Positions 1 through 8,451 of a DNA stretch of 64,000 nt are shown piece after piece. Source of the stretch: an uncultured Kiritimatiellota bacterium (GTDB taxonomy: Bacteria > Verrucomicrobiota > Kiritimatiellia > RFP12 > UBA1067); assembly GCA_934635385.1 (NCBI GenBank), contig CAKTZI010000006.1, positions 1 to 64,000 on the forward strand. Direction: 5' to 3'. A model generated the notes under the pieces. It was given only the letters and a program-made list of their open reading frames with translations. It was not told the origin of the DNA and did no database searches. Both the position numbers and the translations under genes were made by a program. Each line of letters starts with the position of its first letter. Position 1 is the first letter of the stretch.

Positions 1-73
1 CACGGAAGTCAAGGGCCCCTTCGCCGAGGGTAGTGCGGGACTCGCCCGCGCGAGAGTAGGGCGCCGCCGGCTT
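1..73 (+). rRNA. 5S ribosomal RNA, 3' end (partial)
   Basis: The first ~73 bases match the 3' half of bacterial 5S rRNA: GGGTAGTGCGGGACTCGC followed by CGCGAGAGTAGGGCG, equivalent to the E. coli GGTAGTGTGGGGTCTCCCC/GCGAGAGTAGG segment, ending in the closing-stem strand GCCGCCGGCTT. The 5' half lies outside the window, so this is the end of an rRNA operon on the + strand. The exact 3' end is estimated. Confidence 0.88.
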
Positions 74-81
74 TCTTTAAT

Positions 82-158
82 CGGAGCGTAGCGCAGCCTG
101 GTAGCGCGTTTGCTTCGGGAGCAAAAGGCCGAGGGTTCAAATCCCTCCGCTCCGACCA
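82..158 (+). tRNA. tRNA-Pro (anticodon CGG)
   Basis: Full cloverleaf seen by eye. The acceptor strands CGGAGCG (82-88) and CGCTCCG (148-154) pair, followed by discriminator A and encoded CCA. The D arm GCGCAGCCTGGTAGCGC, anticodon stem TTTGC/GCAAA with loop TTCGGGA (anticodon CGG at 116-118), and T arm GAGGG-TTCAAAT-CCCTC are present. It closely resembles E. coli proline tRNAs. It sits 9 bp after the 5S gene and is probably co-transcribed with the rRNA operon. Confidence 0.95.
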
Positions 159-169
159 TCCCGAAATCG

Positions 170-198
170 CCATTCCTTGAGGGGAATGGTCTTTTTTT
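170..198 (+). terminator. Rho-independent terminator of the rRNA/tRNA unit
   Basis: CCATTCC (170-176) pairs with GGAATGG (183-189) around a 6-nt loop and is followed by a 7-T run (192-198). The next gene's ATG is immediately adjacent at 199, leaving no room for a separate promoter or RBS. Confidence 0.85.
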
Positions 199-1473
199 AT
201 GTCAGCGAAACAGTCAGTGAAACTTGCCGTCGAGGGCGGACGTAAAGTCTGGTCGCGCGGCTTCCCGTCGTGGCCGCAGTTCGACCGGCGGACGGATCGT
301 GCCGTGCTGGACATCCTCCATTCGGGGAAGGTCAACTACTGGACGGGACCCGTGGGGCTTCAGTTCGAGGCGGCGTGGGCCCGCTGGCTGGGCGTCTCGC
401 AGGCGGTCTCCGTCTCAAGCGGCACGGCGGCCCTGCACGTTGCGCTGGCCGCGCTGGGCATCGGTTCCGGCGACGAGGTCGTTTGCACGTCCTATTCGTT
501 TATCGCGTCTTCCTTTTGCGCCCTCCAGTGTGGCGCCTTGCCGGTCTTCTGCGACGTCGGCGCGGATCACCTCATCGACCCCGAGAAGATCGAGGCCTGC
601 CTGACCGCACGCACGAAGGCGATTGTCGTCGTCCACCTGTATGGCGTTGTCGCGGACATGGATCCGATCCTTAAGATCGCAAGACGTCATCGTCTTTTCG
701 TCATCGAAGATTGCGCCCAGTGCATCGGCGGCGTCTACAGGGGACGAAAGGTCGGTTCGCTCGGCACGGTCGGCTGCTTCTCCTTCTGCCAGTCCAAGCA
801 TTTCACGACGGGCGGCGAGGGCGGCATGGTCTGCTGCAACGACGCGGCCTTGGCCGGCGAGATTCGTGCGTTGCGCGACCATGGCTATGAGGCGAAGGCC
901 AAGCTGGGCCTCTTGGCGGCCGACGGGCATCCGCTTTACGTGCACCGCCGCGTGGGCTACAACTTCCGCCTGACGGAGATCCAGTCCGCGATTGGCCTCG
1001 GCGAGCTGCGGCGGCTCGACAGCTGGAACCTGCCGCGTCGGCGGAAGCTGGCGCGGACGCTGATGGCCGGGCTCGCGGGGCATCCCCTCGTCAAGCACGC
1101 GCCTGTCGACACGCCGGCACGCCAGAATGCGTTTTGGCTGGTGCCGTTCGTGCTGGACACGTCAAAGCTGAAGGTCTCGATGAAGGCGTTTGCCGCCGCC
1201 GTCCAGGCCGAGGGCGCGAGCGTGCAGACCGTGCATTGGCCCGAAATGTACAAGGAAGAGGCGTTCACCCGTCCGTGCGGATTCGGCACGGCAAACTATC
1301 CGTTTCGGGATCCGGCGCATCGCCCGATCGACTACACGGCATTCGACTGCGCGACGGCGCGTACGCTGGCCGAGTCGACGCTTTCGTTTTGGGTGCATCC
1401 GACTTACACGCTCGCCCATGTCCGCGCGGACATCCGTGCGTTCGAGAAGGTCGCCGCGCAGATGATGAGATAA
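199..1473 (+). CDS. DegT/DnrJ/EryC1/StrS-family PLP-dependent aminotransferase
   Basis: Predicted 424-aa fold-type I aminotransferase of the sugar-aminotransferase family, which transfers an amino group to keto-sugars (usually nucleotide-linked) in surface-polysaccharide or antibiotic-sugar synthesis. Visible hallmarks are the cofactor region SVSSGTAALHVALAALGIGSGDEV (about residues 73-96), the EDCAQCIGG segment and SKHFTTGGEGG, in which K200 should form the internal aldimine with PLP. The ATG at 199 directly follows the T-run of the upstream terminator and has no clear RBS, so transcription must read through or start within the hairpin; the start is therefore less certain. The substrate cannot be deduced because no nucleotide-sugar genes are adjacent. 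A fabH gene follows behind its own promoter. Confidence 0.88.
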   Translation: MSAKQSVKLAVEGGRKVWSRGFPSWPQFDRRTDRAVLDILHSGKVNYWTGPVGLQFEAAWARWLGVSQAVSVSSGTAALHVALAALGIGSGDEVVCTSYSFIASSFCALQCGALPVFCDVGADHLIDPEKIEACLTARTKAIVVVHLYGVVADMDPILKIARRHRLFVIEDCAQCIGGVYRGRKVGSLGTVGCFSFCQSKHFTTGGEGGMVCCNDAALAGEIRALRDHGYEAKAKLGLLAADGHPLYVHRRVGYNFRLTEIQSAIGLGELRRLDSWNLPRRRKLARTLMAGLAGHPLVKHAPVDTPARQNAFWLVPFVLDTSKLKVSMKAFAAAVQAEGASVQTVHWPEMYKEEAFTRPCGFGTANYPFRDPAHRPIDYTAFDCATARTLAESTLSFWVHPTYTLAHVRADIRAFEKVAAQMMR

Positions 1474-1485
1474 CGGATTTTATGC

Positions 1486-1498
1486 TATAATACCCGCC
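1486..1498 (+). promoter_or_regulatory. Extended -10 promoter of fabH (leaderless)
   Basis: TGCTATAATACCCGCC precedes the ATG: TATAAT at 1486-1491 with TG one base upstream, and only 7 nt to the start codon. Transcription would begin at or next to the ATG, and no RBS is present. Confidence 0.7.
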
Positions 1499-2509
1499 AT
1501 GGGAATCAGAATTCTTGGAACGGGGAGCTACCTGCCGCCGAAGGTGGTGACCAACGCAGACATCGCGGCGGCGCTCGACACGTCGGATGAGTGGATCTTC
1601 TCGCACACGGGCATCCACGCGCGCCACATCGCCGGCGAGGGCGAGACGACGTCCACGATGGCGACGAAGGCCGCGCGCGCGGCGCTGGCGGCGGCGAACG
1701 TGGCGCCGGAGGAGGTCGGCCTCATCGTGCTCGCGACCTCGACGCCCGACTACAACACCTTCCCGTCGACGGCCTGCATCGTGCAGGGGCTTCTCGGCTG
1801 CGCGCACGCGGGCGCCTATGACCTGCTGGCGGCGTGCGCGGGCTTCGTCTACGCGCTGGAGCAGGCGCGCGGGTGGCTCGCCTGCAATCCGGGGCGGAAA
1901 GTCCTCGTCATCGGCTCGGAGTGCCTGACGCGCATCGTGGACTGGACGGACCGCAGCTCGTGCATCCTCTTCGGCGACGGCGCCGGGGCGATCGTGCTGG
2001 CGGAGGACGCGGCGGCGCCCGCGACGGCGACGGCGATCCTGGGGGCGGACGGCTCCGGCCGCCACTTCATCCAGCGCACGGGCGGCACGATGGCGTCCCT
2101 GCCGTTCGACCCGGTGACGGGCCTCCCGACCGCCGCGCCGCACGTGCCGCGCGCCACGCTCTCGCTCATGGGCCACGAGGTCTTCGCGTTCGCCGTGAAG
2201 ACGATGTCGCGCGTGACGCAGGATCTCTGCGCGCGCAAGGGCGTCGAGACGTCCTCGCTTGACCGCGTTTTCGCGCATCAGGCGAACGGCCGCATCATCG
2301 AGGCGTGCGCGCGCCGCATGAAGCTGCCGCTGGAGAAGTTCTGGCTCAACCTCGCGGAGACGGCGAACACGTCCGCCGCGTCCATCCCGATCTCCCTCGA
2401 CCAGGCCGTCCGCACGGGTGCGCTCAAGGACGGCATGAACATCGTCCTCGTCGGCTTCGGCGCGGGCCTCACCTACGCCGGGACGTACCTGACCTGGCCC
2501 AATCTCTGA
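1499..2509 (+). CDS. fabH: Beta-ketoacyl-ACP synthase III (KAS III)
   Basis: 336-aa condensing enzyme that starts fatty acid synthesis by joining an acyl-CoA primer to malonyl-ACP. The Cys-His-Asn triad is visible: C113 in LLAACAGF, H260 in AHQANGRI and N290 in ANTSAAS. Length is typical for FabH. The start at 1499 follows a TATAAT box by 7 nt with no Shine-Dalgarno sequence, implying a leaderless transcript. It is followed after 39 nt by fabF and then fabZ, so elongation-cycle enzymes are clustered; fabG, fabD and acpP are not in the window. Confidence 0.95.
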   Translation: MGIRILGTGSYLPPKVVTNADIAAALDTSDEWIFSHTGIHARHIAGEGETTSTMATKAARAALAAANVAPEEVGLIVLATSTPDYNTFPSTACIVQGLLGCAHAGAYDLLAACAGFVYALEQARGWLACNPGRKVLVIGSECLTRIVDWTDRSSCILFGDGAGAIVLAEDAAAPATATAILGADGSGRHFIQRTGGTMASLPFDPVTGLPTAAPHVPRATLSLMGHEVFAFAVKTMSRVTQDLCARKGVETSSLDRVFAHQANGRIIEACARRMKLPLEKFWLNLAETANTSAASIPISLDQAVRTGALKDGMNIVLVGFGAGLTYAGTYLTWPNL

Positions 2510-2548
2510 CAGTCCCCTGACATTTTGCACACGAAAGGAATCCAGACC

Positions 2549-3832
2549 ATGAAGAAAGTGATGATCACCGGCATTGGCATGCTCTGCGCGAGCGGCAACG
2601 GCAAGGACGCCGCCTGGGCCAGCATCAAGGCCGGCAAGCCCGGCATCGGCCGGATTACGAAGTTCGACGCGTCCCGCTGCACCTCGCAGGTCGCGGCCGA
2701 GGTGAAGGACTTCCACGCCTACGCCATCGAGTCGGGCCTCATCGACAAGCGCGAGGCGCGCCACATGGCGCTCTTCTCGCAGTATGCGGTCGCGGCGGCC
2801 GCCGAGGCGTGGAAGGACGCCGGCTACACCGCCGAGACGAAGCCCGACATGGATCGCGTGGGCGTCCTGATCGGCAACGGCATCGGCGGGCTGGACGTGA
2901 CGGGCGAGAGCTACAAGGTCCTCTTCGACCGCGGGCCGGACCGCGTCTCGCCGCTCGCGATCCCGGAGCTGATTCCGAACGAGGCGGCGGGCAACATCGC
3001 GATCGCGCTCGGCGCGAAGGGTCCGGCGCAGGTCGTCGTCACGGCGTGCGCGTCCTCGACGGATGCCCTCGGCTTCGCGCTGGACATGATCCGCGCGGGG
3101 CGTGCGGACGTCGTCGTCGCCGGCGGCACCGAGGCGGCGATCATCGAGTTCGCGATCGGCGGCTTCATGAAGATGAAAGCGCTCTCGACGCACTACAACG
3201 ACACGCCGGAGACGAGCTGCCGTCCGTTCACCAAGGGCCGCGATGGCTTCGTCATGGGCGAGGGCGCGGCGGTGCTCGTCCTCGAAAGCGAGGAGCACGC
3301 GAAGGCGCGCGGCGCGAAGGTCTACGCCGAGCTCGCGGGCTACGGCGCGACGTGCGACGCCTACCACATCACGGCGCCGGATCCGTCCGGGGCCGGTGCG
3401 ATCAAGGCGATCGAGATCGCGCTGAAGGACGCGGGCGTGACCGACAAGACGACGGTCGACTACATCAACGCGCACGGCACCTCGACGCACCTCAACGACC
3501 AGATGGAGACGAAGGCGTTCAAGACGATCTTCGGCGAGGAGGGCGCGAAGAAGATCAACGTGTCCTCGACGAAGTCGATGCACGGCCACCTCCTCGGCGC
3601 GACGGGCGCGCTGGAGGCGGCGATCACGGCGCTCGCGATCAAGGAGGGCTTCGTGCCGCCGACGATCAACTACGACGAGCCCGACCTCGACGTCGACACG
3701 GCGAAGGGCGAGACCCCGCTCGACCTCAACTACACGCCGAACAGGGGCGTCGCGCGCGACATCCGCGTCGCGCTCTCGACGTCGCTCGGCTTCGGCGGGC
3801 ACAACGGCGTCCTGGTGCTGAAAAAGGCGTAA
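2549..3832 (+). CDS. fabF: Beta-ketoacyl-ACP synthase II (KAS II)
   Basis: 427-aa condensing enzyme of fatty acid elongation (malonyl-ACP plus acyl-ACP). Hallmarks are the nucleophile Cys in TACASSTDALGFALD, the first catalytic His in HGTSTHLND and the Lys/His segment STKSMHGHLLGATGALEA. The ATG at 2549 is chosen because GAAAGGA lies 8-14 nt upstream; an in-frame TTG at 2525 would add 8 residues not expected in the family. It lies between fabH and fabZ and is probably co-transcribed with both. Confidence 0.95.
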   Translation: MKKVMITGIGMLCASGNGKDAAWASIKAGKPGIGRITKFDASRCTSQVAAEVKDFHAYAIESGLIDKREARHMALFSQYAVAAAAEAWKDAGYTAETKPDMDRVGVLIGNGIGGLDVTGESYKVLFDRGPDRVSPLAIPELIPNEAAGNIAIALGAKGPAQVVVTACASSTDALGFALDMIRAGRADVVVAGGTEAAIIEFAIGGFMKMKALSTHYNDTPETSCRPFTKGRDGFVMGEGAAVLVLESEEHAKARGAKVYAELAGYGATCDAYHITAPDPSGAGAIKAIEIALKDAGVTDKTTVDYINAHGTSTHLNDQMETKAFKTIFGEEGAKKINVSSTKSMHGHLLGATGALEAAITALAIKEGFVPPTINYDEPDLDVDTAKGETPLDLNYTPNRGVARDIRVALSTSLGFGGHNGVLVLKKA

Positions 3833-3835
3833 GTC

Positions 3836-4315
3836 ATGGAACTCCCGCAGTTCAAGGAAGTCTACAACCAGAGCGGCGAGTCGCTGCTGCCGCACCGTCC
3901 GCCGTTCCTCTTCGTCGACCGCCTGCTGTCGGCGGACGAGACGGGCGGCATCGGCGAGTACACGTTCACGCGCGAGAAGAACGACTTCTTCAAGGGGCAC
4001 TTCCCCAACTACCCCGTCGTGCCCGGCGTCGTCCTCATCGAGGCGATGGCGCAGGTCGCGGGCGCGGTGGTCGTCGCGCGCGGCGTCCTCGGCGCGGACG
4101 CGACGTTCCTCCTTGCGGCCGTTTCCGACGCGCGCTTCCGCCATCCGTTCCGTCCGGGCGACCGGCTCGTGACGGTCGTCGAGACCGTGCGCGCGAAGAG
4201 GCCGCTCGGCATCTTCAGGTTCAAGGGCTACCTGAACGGCGAGCCGGACGCGAAGGGGCTTCCGGCGGTCGAGTGCTCCGTCAAGTGCATGATGGGCGAC
4301 GGGGGGAACAAGTGA
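3836..4315 (+). CDS. fabZ: 3-hydroxyacyl-ACP dehydratase, FabZ type
   Basis: 159-aa hot-dog-fold dehydratase that converts 3-hydroxyacyl-ACP to trans-2-enoyl-ACP. LLPHRPPFLFVDRLL near residue 18 and the catalytic helix segment GHFPNYPVVPGVVLIEAMAQ match FabZ (active-site His in GHFP, Glu in LIEAMAQ). Only 3 nt separate it from fabF, and its stop codon overlaps the GTG start of hisD, so it is part of one tight operon. It could serve lipid A as well as phospholipid synthesis, since an LpxL-like acyltransferase follows two genes later. Confidence 0.92.
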   Translation: MELPQFKEVYNQSGESLLPHRPPFLFVDRLLSADETGGIGEYTFTREKNDFFKGHFPNYPVVPGVVLIEAMAQVAGAVVVARGVLGADATFLLAAVSDARFRHPFRPGDRLVTVVETVRAKRPLGIFRFKGYLNGEPDAKGLPAVECSVKCMMGDGGNK

Positions 4316-5592
4316 TTCGGATCGTCAAGGCGGGCGACCGGCGGATCGCGGCGTTCAACGCGCGTCCGGCGTTTCCCGAAGAGGCCGAGAAGGCCGCCGC
4401 CGCCGCGCTTGCCGACATCCGCGCGCGCGGCGACCGCGCCGTCCTGGATCTCGTCGCGAAGTTCGAGGGCTTCAGGGCGCGCTCGGCGAAGGACTTGCGC
4501 GTCGATCTCGCGAAGGTCTCCGAGAGGGGAATCGACGCGAAGCTCGTGCGGGCCGTGAAGGACGCGCACCGCCGCGTCCTCGCGTTCTCGAAGGCGTCCC
4601 TCCGCCGGCCGTGGTCGATGAAGACGCCGCGCGGCGGTTCGGCCGGCGAGTTCTTCTCGCCGATGGATCGCGTGGGCGTCTACGTGCCGGGCGGCACGGC
4701 GCCGCTCGCCTCGACGGCCGTCATGACGGTCACGCTCGCGAAAGCGGCGGGCGTGAAGGAGATCGTCGCCTGCACGCCGGCCGGGAAGGACGGCAAGGTG
4801 AACCCCGTCCTCCTCTTCGCGCTCAAGCTCGCGGGCGCGACCGAAGTCTACCGCGTCGGCGGCATCCAGGCGATCGGCCTCATGGCGTTCGGCACGAAGG
4901 CGTGCCGCAAGGTGCAGAAGATCGCCGGGCCGGGCAACGCCTTTGTCACGGCGGCGAAGCGGCAGGTCTACGGCTACGTCGCGATCGATCAGGTCGCCGG
5001 GCCGAGCGAGATCGCCGTGCTGACGGACGGCTCGGTCGACAGGCGGTGGATTGCGGCCGACCTCCTTTCGCAGGCCGAGCATGGCTCGGGCTATGAGAAG
5101 TCGCTTTGCGTCTGCACGTCCGCCGCGTTCGCCGAGGAGATTCGCGCGGAAGTCCTCGCACAGGCGAAGACGCTCTCGCGCCGCGCGCTCGTCGCGCGCG
5201 TCATCGACCGTGACGGCATCCTCATCGTCGTCGCGAAGGACGTCGCCGAAGGGCTGGCGGTCGTGAACGACTTCGCGCCGGAGCATTTCGAGATCATGAC
5301 GAAGGACGCGCTGAAGGTCATGAAGGGCGTACGCGCGGCCGGCGCGGTGTTCGCGGGCGCGTGGACGCCCGAATCGGCGGGCGACTTCGTCGCGGGGCCG
5401 TCGCACGTGCTGCCGACGGGCGGCGCGGCGAACATGTTCAGCGGCCTCACGCCGGACGACTTCCGCCGCCGCCACAGTTTCGTCGCCTTCACCGAGGCCG
5501 ACCTCGCCCAGACGAAGGCCACCATCGAGGCGTTCGCCGCCGTCGAGGGGCTGGACGGGCACGGCCGCGCCGCGACCATCCGCTTCGAATGA
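4312..5592 (+). CDS. hisD: Histidinol dehydrogenase
   Basis: 426-aa zinc enzyme for the last two steps of histidine synthesis (L-histidinol to L-histidine with two NAD+). Motifs include VGVYVPGGTAPLASTAVM, KIAGPGNAFVTAAK, the Zn-site segment AADLLSQAEHGSG, the catalytic pair E324-H325 in DFAPEHFE and the C-terminal AGDFVAGPSHVLPTGG. The start is GTG at 4312, overlapping the fabZ stop (GTGA) and preceded by GGGGGGAA. No other his gene is nearby, so this is an orphan hisD placed in a lipid/envelope operon. Confidence 0.95.
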   Translation: MIRIVKAGDRRIAAFNARPAFPEEAEKAAAAALADIRARGDRAVLDLVAKFEGFRARSAKDLRVDLAKVSERGIDAKLVRAVKDAHRRVLAFSKASLRRPWSMKTPRGGSAGEFFSPMDRVGVYVPGGTAPLASTAVMTVTLAKAAGVKEIVACTPAGKDGKVNPVLLFALKLAGATEVYRVGGIQAIGLMAFGTKACRKVQKIAGPGNAFVTAAKRQVYGYVAIDQVAGPSEIAVLTDGSVDRRWIAADLLSQAEHGSGYEKSLCVCTSAAFAEEIRAEVLAQAKTLSRRALVARVIDRDGILIVVAKDVAEGLAVVNDFAPEHFEIMTKDALKVMKGVRAAGAVFAGAWTPESAGDFVAGPSHVLPTGGAANMFSGLTPDDFRRRHSFVAFTEADLAQTKATIEAFAAVEGLDGHGRAATIRFE

Positions 5593-6410
5593 CCTTTCTG
5601 CAGCGACACGCCTACGCCATCGGCTGCGCCGTGGCGGCCTGCGCCTGGCCGTTCCTCGGCAAGCGCCGGCGCATCGCCGTCGAGAACATCCTGCGCGCGA
5701 AGGTCACGGACGACCCGAAGGAGGCGCGGCGGATCGCGAAGCGCTCCCTCTGCCACCTCGCCGGGCACATCGGCGAGGCGCTGTTCGTGCCGGCGGTCGT
5801 CACCCGGGAGAACTACCGCGACCATCTCGACACGTCGTGCGTGTCCGACGCGAACGTGAAGCTGCTGCTGGACTCGCCCGGCCGGCCGATCCTGCTCGTC
5901 TCGTCCCACCATGGCGTCTGGGAGGCGGCGACGAACGTCCTCTCGTTCGCGCGGCCGATGATCGCCATCGCGCGCGTCCAGAACAACCGCTTCGTTGCGA
6001 AGTGGATGAAGAAACACCATTTCCGCGGGCCGGTGACGCTTGTGGACAAGAACCACGGCTTCACGCCGGCGGTGCTGGAGCAGTGGCAGCGCGACGGCGC
6101 GGCGATGACGATCCTGATGGACCAGCACGCGGGACGGGGCGCGCCGCTCACGTTCTTCGGGCGTCCGGCGCGGACGTACACGACGGCGGCGCGGCTCGCG
6201 ATCCGGACGGGCTGCCCGATCGTCGTCGGCTCGTTCGTTCGCATCGCGCCCTACCGCTACCGCCTCGTCGCGTCCGGCGACCCGATCGTCCTCTCGAAGG
6301 CGGACGACCGGAATGCCGCGACGCAGCTCCTGAACGACCGTCTGGAGGCGGCGATTCGCGAGTATCCCGAACAGTATCTCTGGCTGCACAGGAGGTGGCG
6401 CGATGACTAA
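5589..6410 (+). CDS. LpxL/HtrB-family lipid A acyltransferase
   Basis: 273-aa lysophospholipid-acyltransferase-type protein of the late lipid A acyltransferase family, which adds a secondary acyl chain at the inner membrane. An N-terminal hydrophobic stretch (about residues 10-20) precedes the HX4E catalytic motif in SSHHGVWE. MDQHAGRGAPLTFFGR and the C-terminal YPEQYLWLHRRWRDD are characteristic. The ATG overlaps the hisD stop (ATGA), so it is translationally coupled. The glycosyltransferase gene downstream overlaps it by 8 nt, which suggests both act on the same envelope lipid or glycan. Confidence 0.88.
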   Translation: MTFLQRHAYAIGCAVAACAWPFLGKRRRIAVENILRAKVTDDPKEARRIAKRSLCHLAGHIGEALFVPAVVTRENYRDHLDTSCVSDANVKLLLDSPGRPILLVSSHHGVWEAATNVLSFARPMIAIARVQNNRFVAKWMKKHHFRGPVTLVDKNHGFTPAVLEQWQRDGAAMTILMDQHAGRGAPLTFFGRPARTYTTAARLAIRTGCPIVVGSFVRIAPYRYRLVASGDPIVLSKADDRNAATQLLNDRLEAAIREYPEQYLWLHRRWRDD

Positions 6411-7638
6411 CGCGACGTTCTCGATGATCTGCGACTTCCTCTGTCTGGGGCTGAGCTTCGTCTTCCTCTGGTCGACGTTCCTCGTCCTCGTCGGGCTCAT
6501 CAAGCCGGCGAAGCCGCATCCGAAAGCCGCGCGCAGGCTGAAGTTCGTCGTGCTCGTCTGCGCGCGCAACGAGGCGTCCGTCATCCGCCTGCCGGTGAAG
6601 AGCGTGCTGCTCTCGAAGTATCCGGCCGGGCTGCGCGAGGTGATTGTCCTCGCGGACAACTGCACCGACCGCACGGTGGAGGTGGCGCGCGCGGCGGGCG
6701 CGACCGTCTGGGAGAAGACGGAGCCGAGCCGCGGCAAGGGCGACGTGCTGGCGTGGGGGCTGCGGAAGCTGCGGGCCGAGCGCACGTGCGATGCGGTCGC
6801 GGTCTTCGACGCGGACAACATCTGCTCCGACGGCTGGTTTGACGCGGTGAACGACGCGCTGCAGGACGGCGAGACGGTCGTCACGGGCCGCCGCCGCTCG
6901 TCCAACGCGCGCGCGAACGTGATCTCCGGCTGGTACACGGTCTACTGGGACATGATGAACGAGCTCTCGAACCGCGTGCGGACGAACCTCGGCCTGTCGG
7001 GCAAGCTGACGGGCACGGGGTTCGCGTTCCTCCTCTCCGCGCTGGGGCCGGAGGGCTGGCGGACGCAGACGATGGTCGAGGACGTCGAGTTCACCGTCCA
7101 GACGAACCTGCGCGGCGGCCGCATCGCCTACGTGCCCGCCGCCGACTACGCGGACGAGCAGCCCGTGACCGTGCCGTACATGTGGCGGCAGCTGCGCCGC
7201 TGGGCGACGGGCGGCTGGCAGGTCGTGCGCCTGTATTTCCCGACGTGGATCCGTGCCCTGCGCGCCCGCCCGTCGCTGCGGCTCTTCGACAGCTTCTTCG
7301 CGATCCTGACGGGGATGTCCGTCGCGTTCGTCCTCCTGTTCAACTTCCTCGCGCTCTTCGTGCGTCTCGCGTGCGACGCGGCCGACGCGGCGGCGGTGCA
7401 CTTCTTCTTCGGCGTGTTCCTCTTCGTCTTCGTGATGGGGTGGTTCACGGCGTGGGCGGCGGTCGCGCTCTCGCCCCAGAAGCGCCGGCCGTGCGTCGCG
7501 TCGATCCTGACGTTCCCTGTCTTCTCGCTCGTCCTCTCGGCGGCCGTCCTCTACACGCTCGTGCGCCCGACGCGCCGCTGGAAGCCGATTCCGCATGGCG
7601 AGGGGTCTGTCCCCACAGTGAAAAAGACGGAGGGTTAG
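6403..7638 (+). CDS. Membrane glycosyltransferase, family 2 (processive-type)
   Basis: 411-aa GT2 with an N-terminal transmembrane helix (about 8-30), a cytosolic GT-A domain (about 45-270) and three or four C-terminal membrane helices. Catalytic features are VLVCARNEA, the DxD in VFDADN (D136, D138), VEDVEFT and the QLRRW (QxxRW) motif near residue 263, as in BcsA/PgaC-type synthases. It overlaps the acyltransferase gene by 8 nt. The C-terminal coding sequence contains a GGGGTCTGTCCCC palindrome (7602-7614) of the family abundant near 21.7-23.3 kb, which shapes the last residues (EGSVPTVKKTEG). The product polymer or lipid is unknown. Confidence 0.88.
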   Translation: MTNATFSMICDFLCLGLSFVFLWSTFLVLVGLIKPAKPHPKAARRLKFVVLVCARNEASVIRLPVKSVLLSKYPAGLREVIVLADNCTDRTVEVARAAGATVWEKTEPSRGKGDVLAWGLRKLRAERTCDAVAVFDADNICSDGWFDAVNDALQDGETVVTGRRRSSNARANVISGWYTVYWDMMNELSNRVRTNLGLSGKLTGTGFAFLLSALGPEGWRTQTMVEDVEFTVQTNLRGGRIAYVPAADYADEQPVTVPYMWRQLRRWATGGWQVVRLYFPTWIRALRARPSLRLFDSFFAILTGMSVAFVLLFNFLALFVRLACDAADAAAVHFFFGVFLFVFVMGWFTAWAAVALSPQKRRPCVASILTFPVFSLVLSAAVLYTLVRPTRRWKPIPHGEGSVPTVKKTEG

Positions 7639-7644
7639 CCAGCG

Positions 7645-8439
7645 ATGGTCGAAGTCATTGTCTTAAGCGTGTTGCAGGGCATTGCGGAGTTCCTGCCGAT
7701 CTCCAGTTCGGGGCATCTCATTCTCGGGCGTTCGCTCCTCGGGCTCGGCGACGTCGGCTTGCGGCTCGACATCTTCCTGCATGTCGGGACGCTGATCGCC
7801 GTCTTCGCGTTCTACGGGGCGACGGTCGGGAGGCTGGCGAAGGGGCTTTTCGACGCGGAATCGTCCGCGAATCGCATGGCGGCGTGGTCATATGCGGCCA
7901 AGATCGTCCTCTCGGCCGTGCCGGCGGGCGTGGTTGGCCTCCTCTTCAAGGATGCGATCGGAACGACGTTCGCCGCGCCGAAGGCGGTGGGCGGTGCGCT
8001 GCTCTTCACGGGCGTCGTCCTCACGGTGACGCGCTTCCTGCCGAAGGGCGAAAGGGACGTCTCGTTTGGACGGGCGTTCCTGATGGGCGTCGCGCAGGCT
8101 GCCGCGATCCTGCCGGGCGTCTCGCGTTCGGGCCTGACGCTCGCCGCCGCGCGCGCCGCGAAGGTGGACGCCGCGAAGTCCGCCGAGTTTTCGTTCCTGA
8201 TGAGCGCGCCGCCGATCGCGGGCGCGGCGCTGCTGGAGATCCTGAAGGCCGTCCGCGCGTCCGAAGCGGCCGCCGTGCCGGAGGTCGGCTGGGGGCTCTG
8301 CGCCGTCGGCGCGGCGCTCGCGGCCGTCGTCGGCTACTTCGCGCTCAAGCTGCTCGTGGCGTCGCTGAAGGGGCGCTGGTTCTGGCTCTTCGGGCCGTAT
8401 TGTTTCTTGGTTGGCGCGCTGACGCTGGCGCTTGCGTAA
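7645..8439 (+). CDS. uppP: Undecaprenyl-diphosphatase (bacitracin resistance)
   Basis: 264-aa integral membrane enzyme that recycles undecaprenyl diphosphate to the monophosphate carrier used for peptidoglycan, O-antigen and exopolysaccharide assembly. Signature motifs are LQGIAEFLPISSSGHLIL at the N terminus (BacA motif 1) and LPGVSRSGLTLAAA (motif 2). It is preceded by a GGAGGG RBS 6 nt after the GT2 stop, so it is probably in the same operon. The link with upstream glycosyl and acyl transferases suggests shared lipid-carrier metabolism. Confidence 0.95.
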   Translation: MVEVIVLSVLQGIAEFLPISSSGHLILGRSLLGLGDVGLRLDIFLHVGTLIAVFAFYGATVGRLAKGLFDAESSANRMAAWSYAAKIVLSAVPAGVVGLLFKDAIGTTFAAPKAVGGALLFTGVVLTVTRFLPKGERDVSFGRAFLMGVAQAAAILPGVSRSGLTLAAARAAKVDAAKSAEFSFLMSAPPIAGAALLEILKAVRASEAAAVPEVGWGLCAVGAALAAVVGYFALKLLVASLKGRWFWLFGPYCFLVGALTLALA

Positions 8440-8451
8440 AGGGGGGAAACG

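Noticed and set aside
1265..4144. 959-codon minus-strand open frame
   Set aside because: Arg/Ala/Asp-rich antisense shadow of the aminotransferase and fab genes; the sense frames carry clear family motifs. The same applies to other long minus-strand frames across the window.
2809..4311. N-terminal 501-codon extension of hisD
   Set aside because: This open frame overlaps fabF and fabZ in another phase and has low-complexity translation; GTG 4312 with an RBS fits HisD length.
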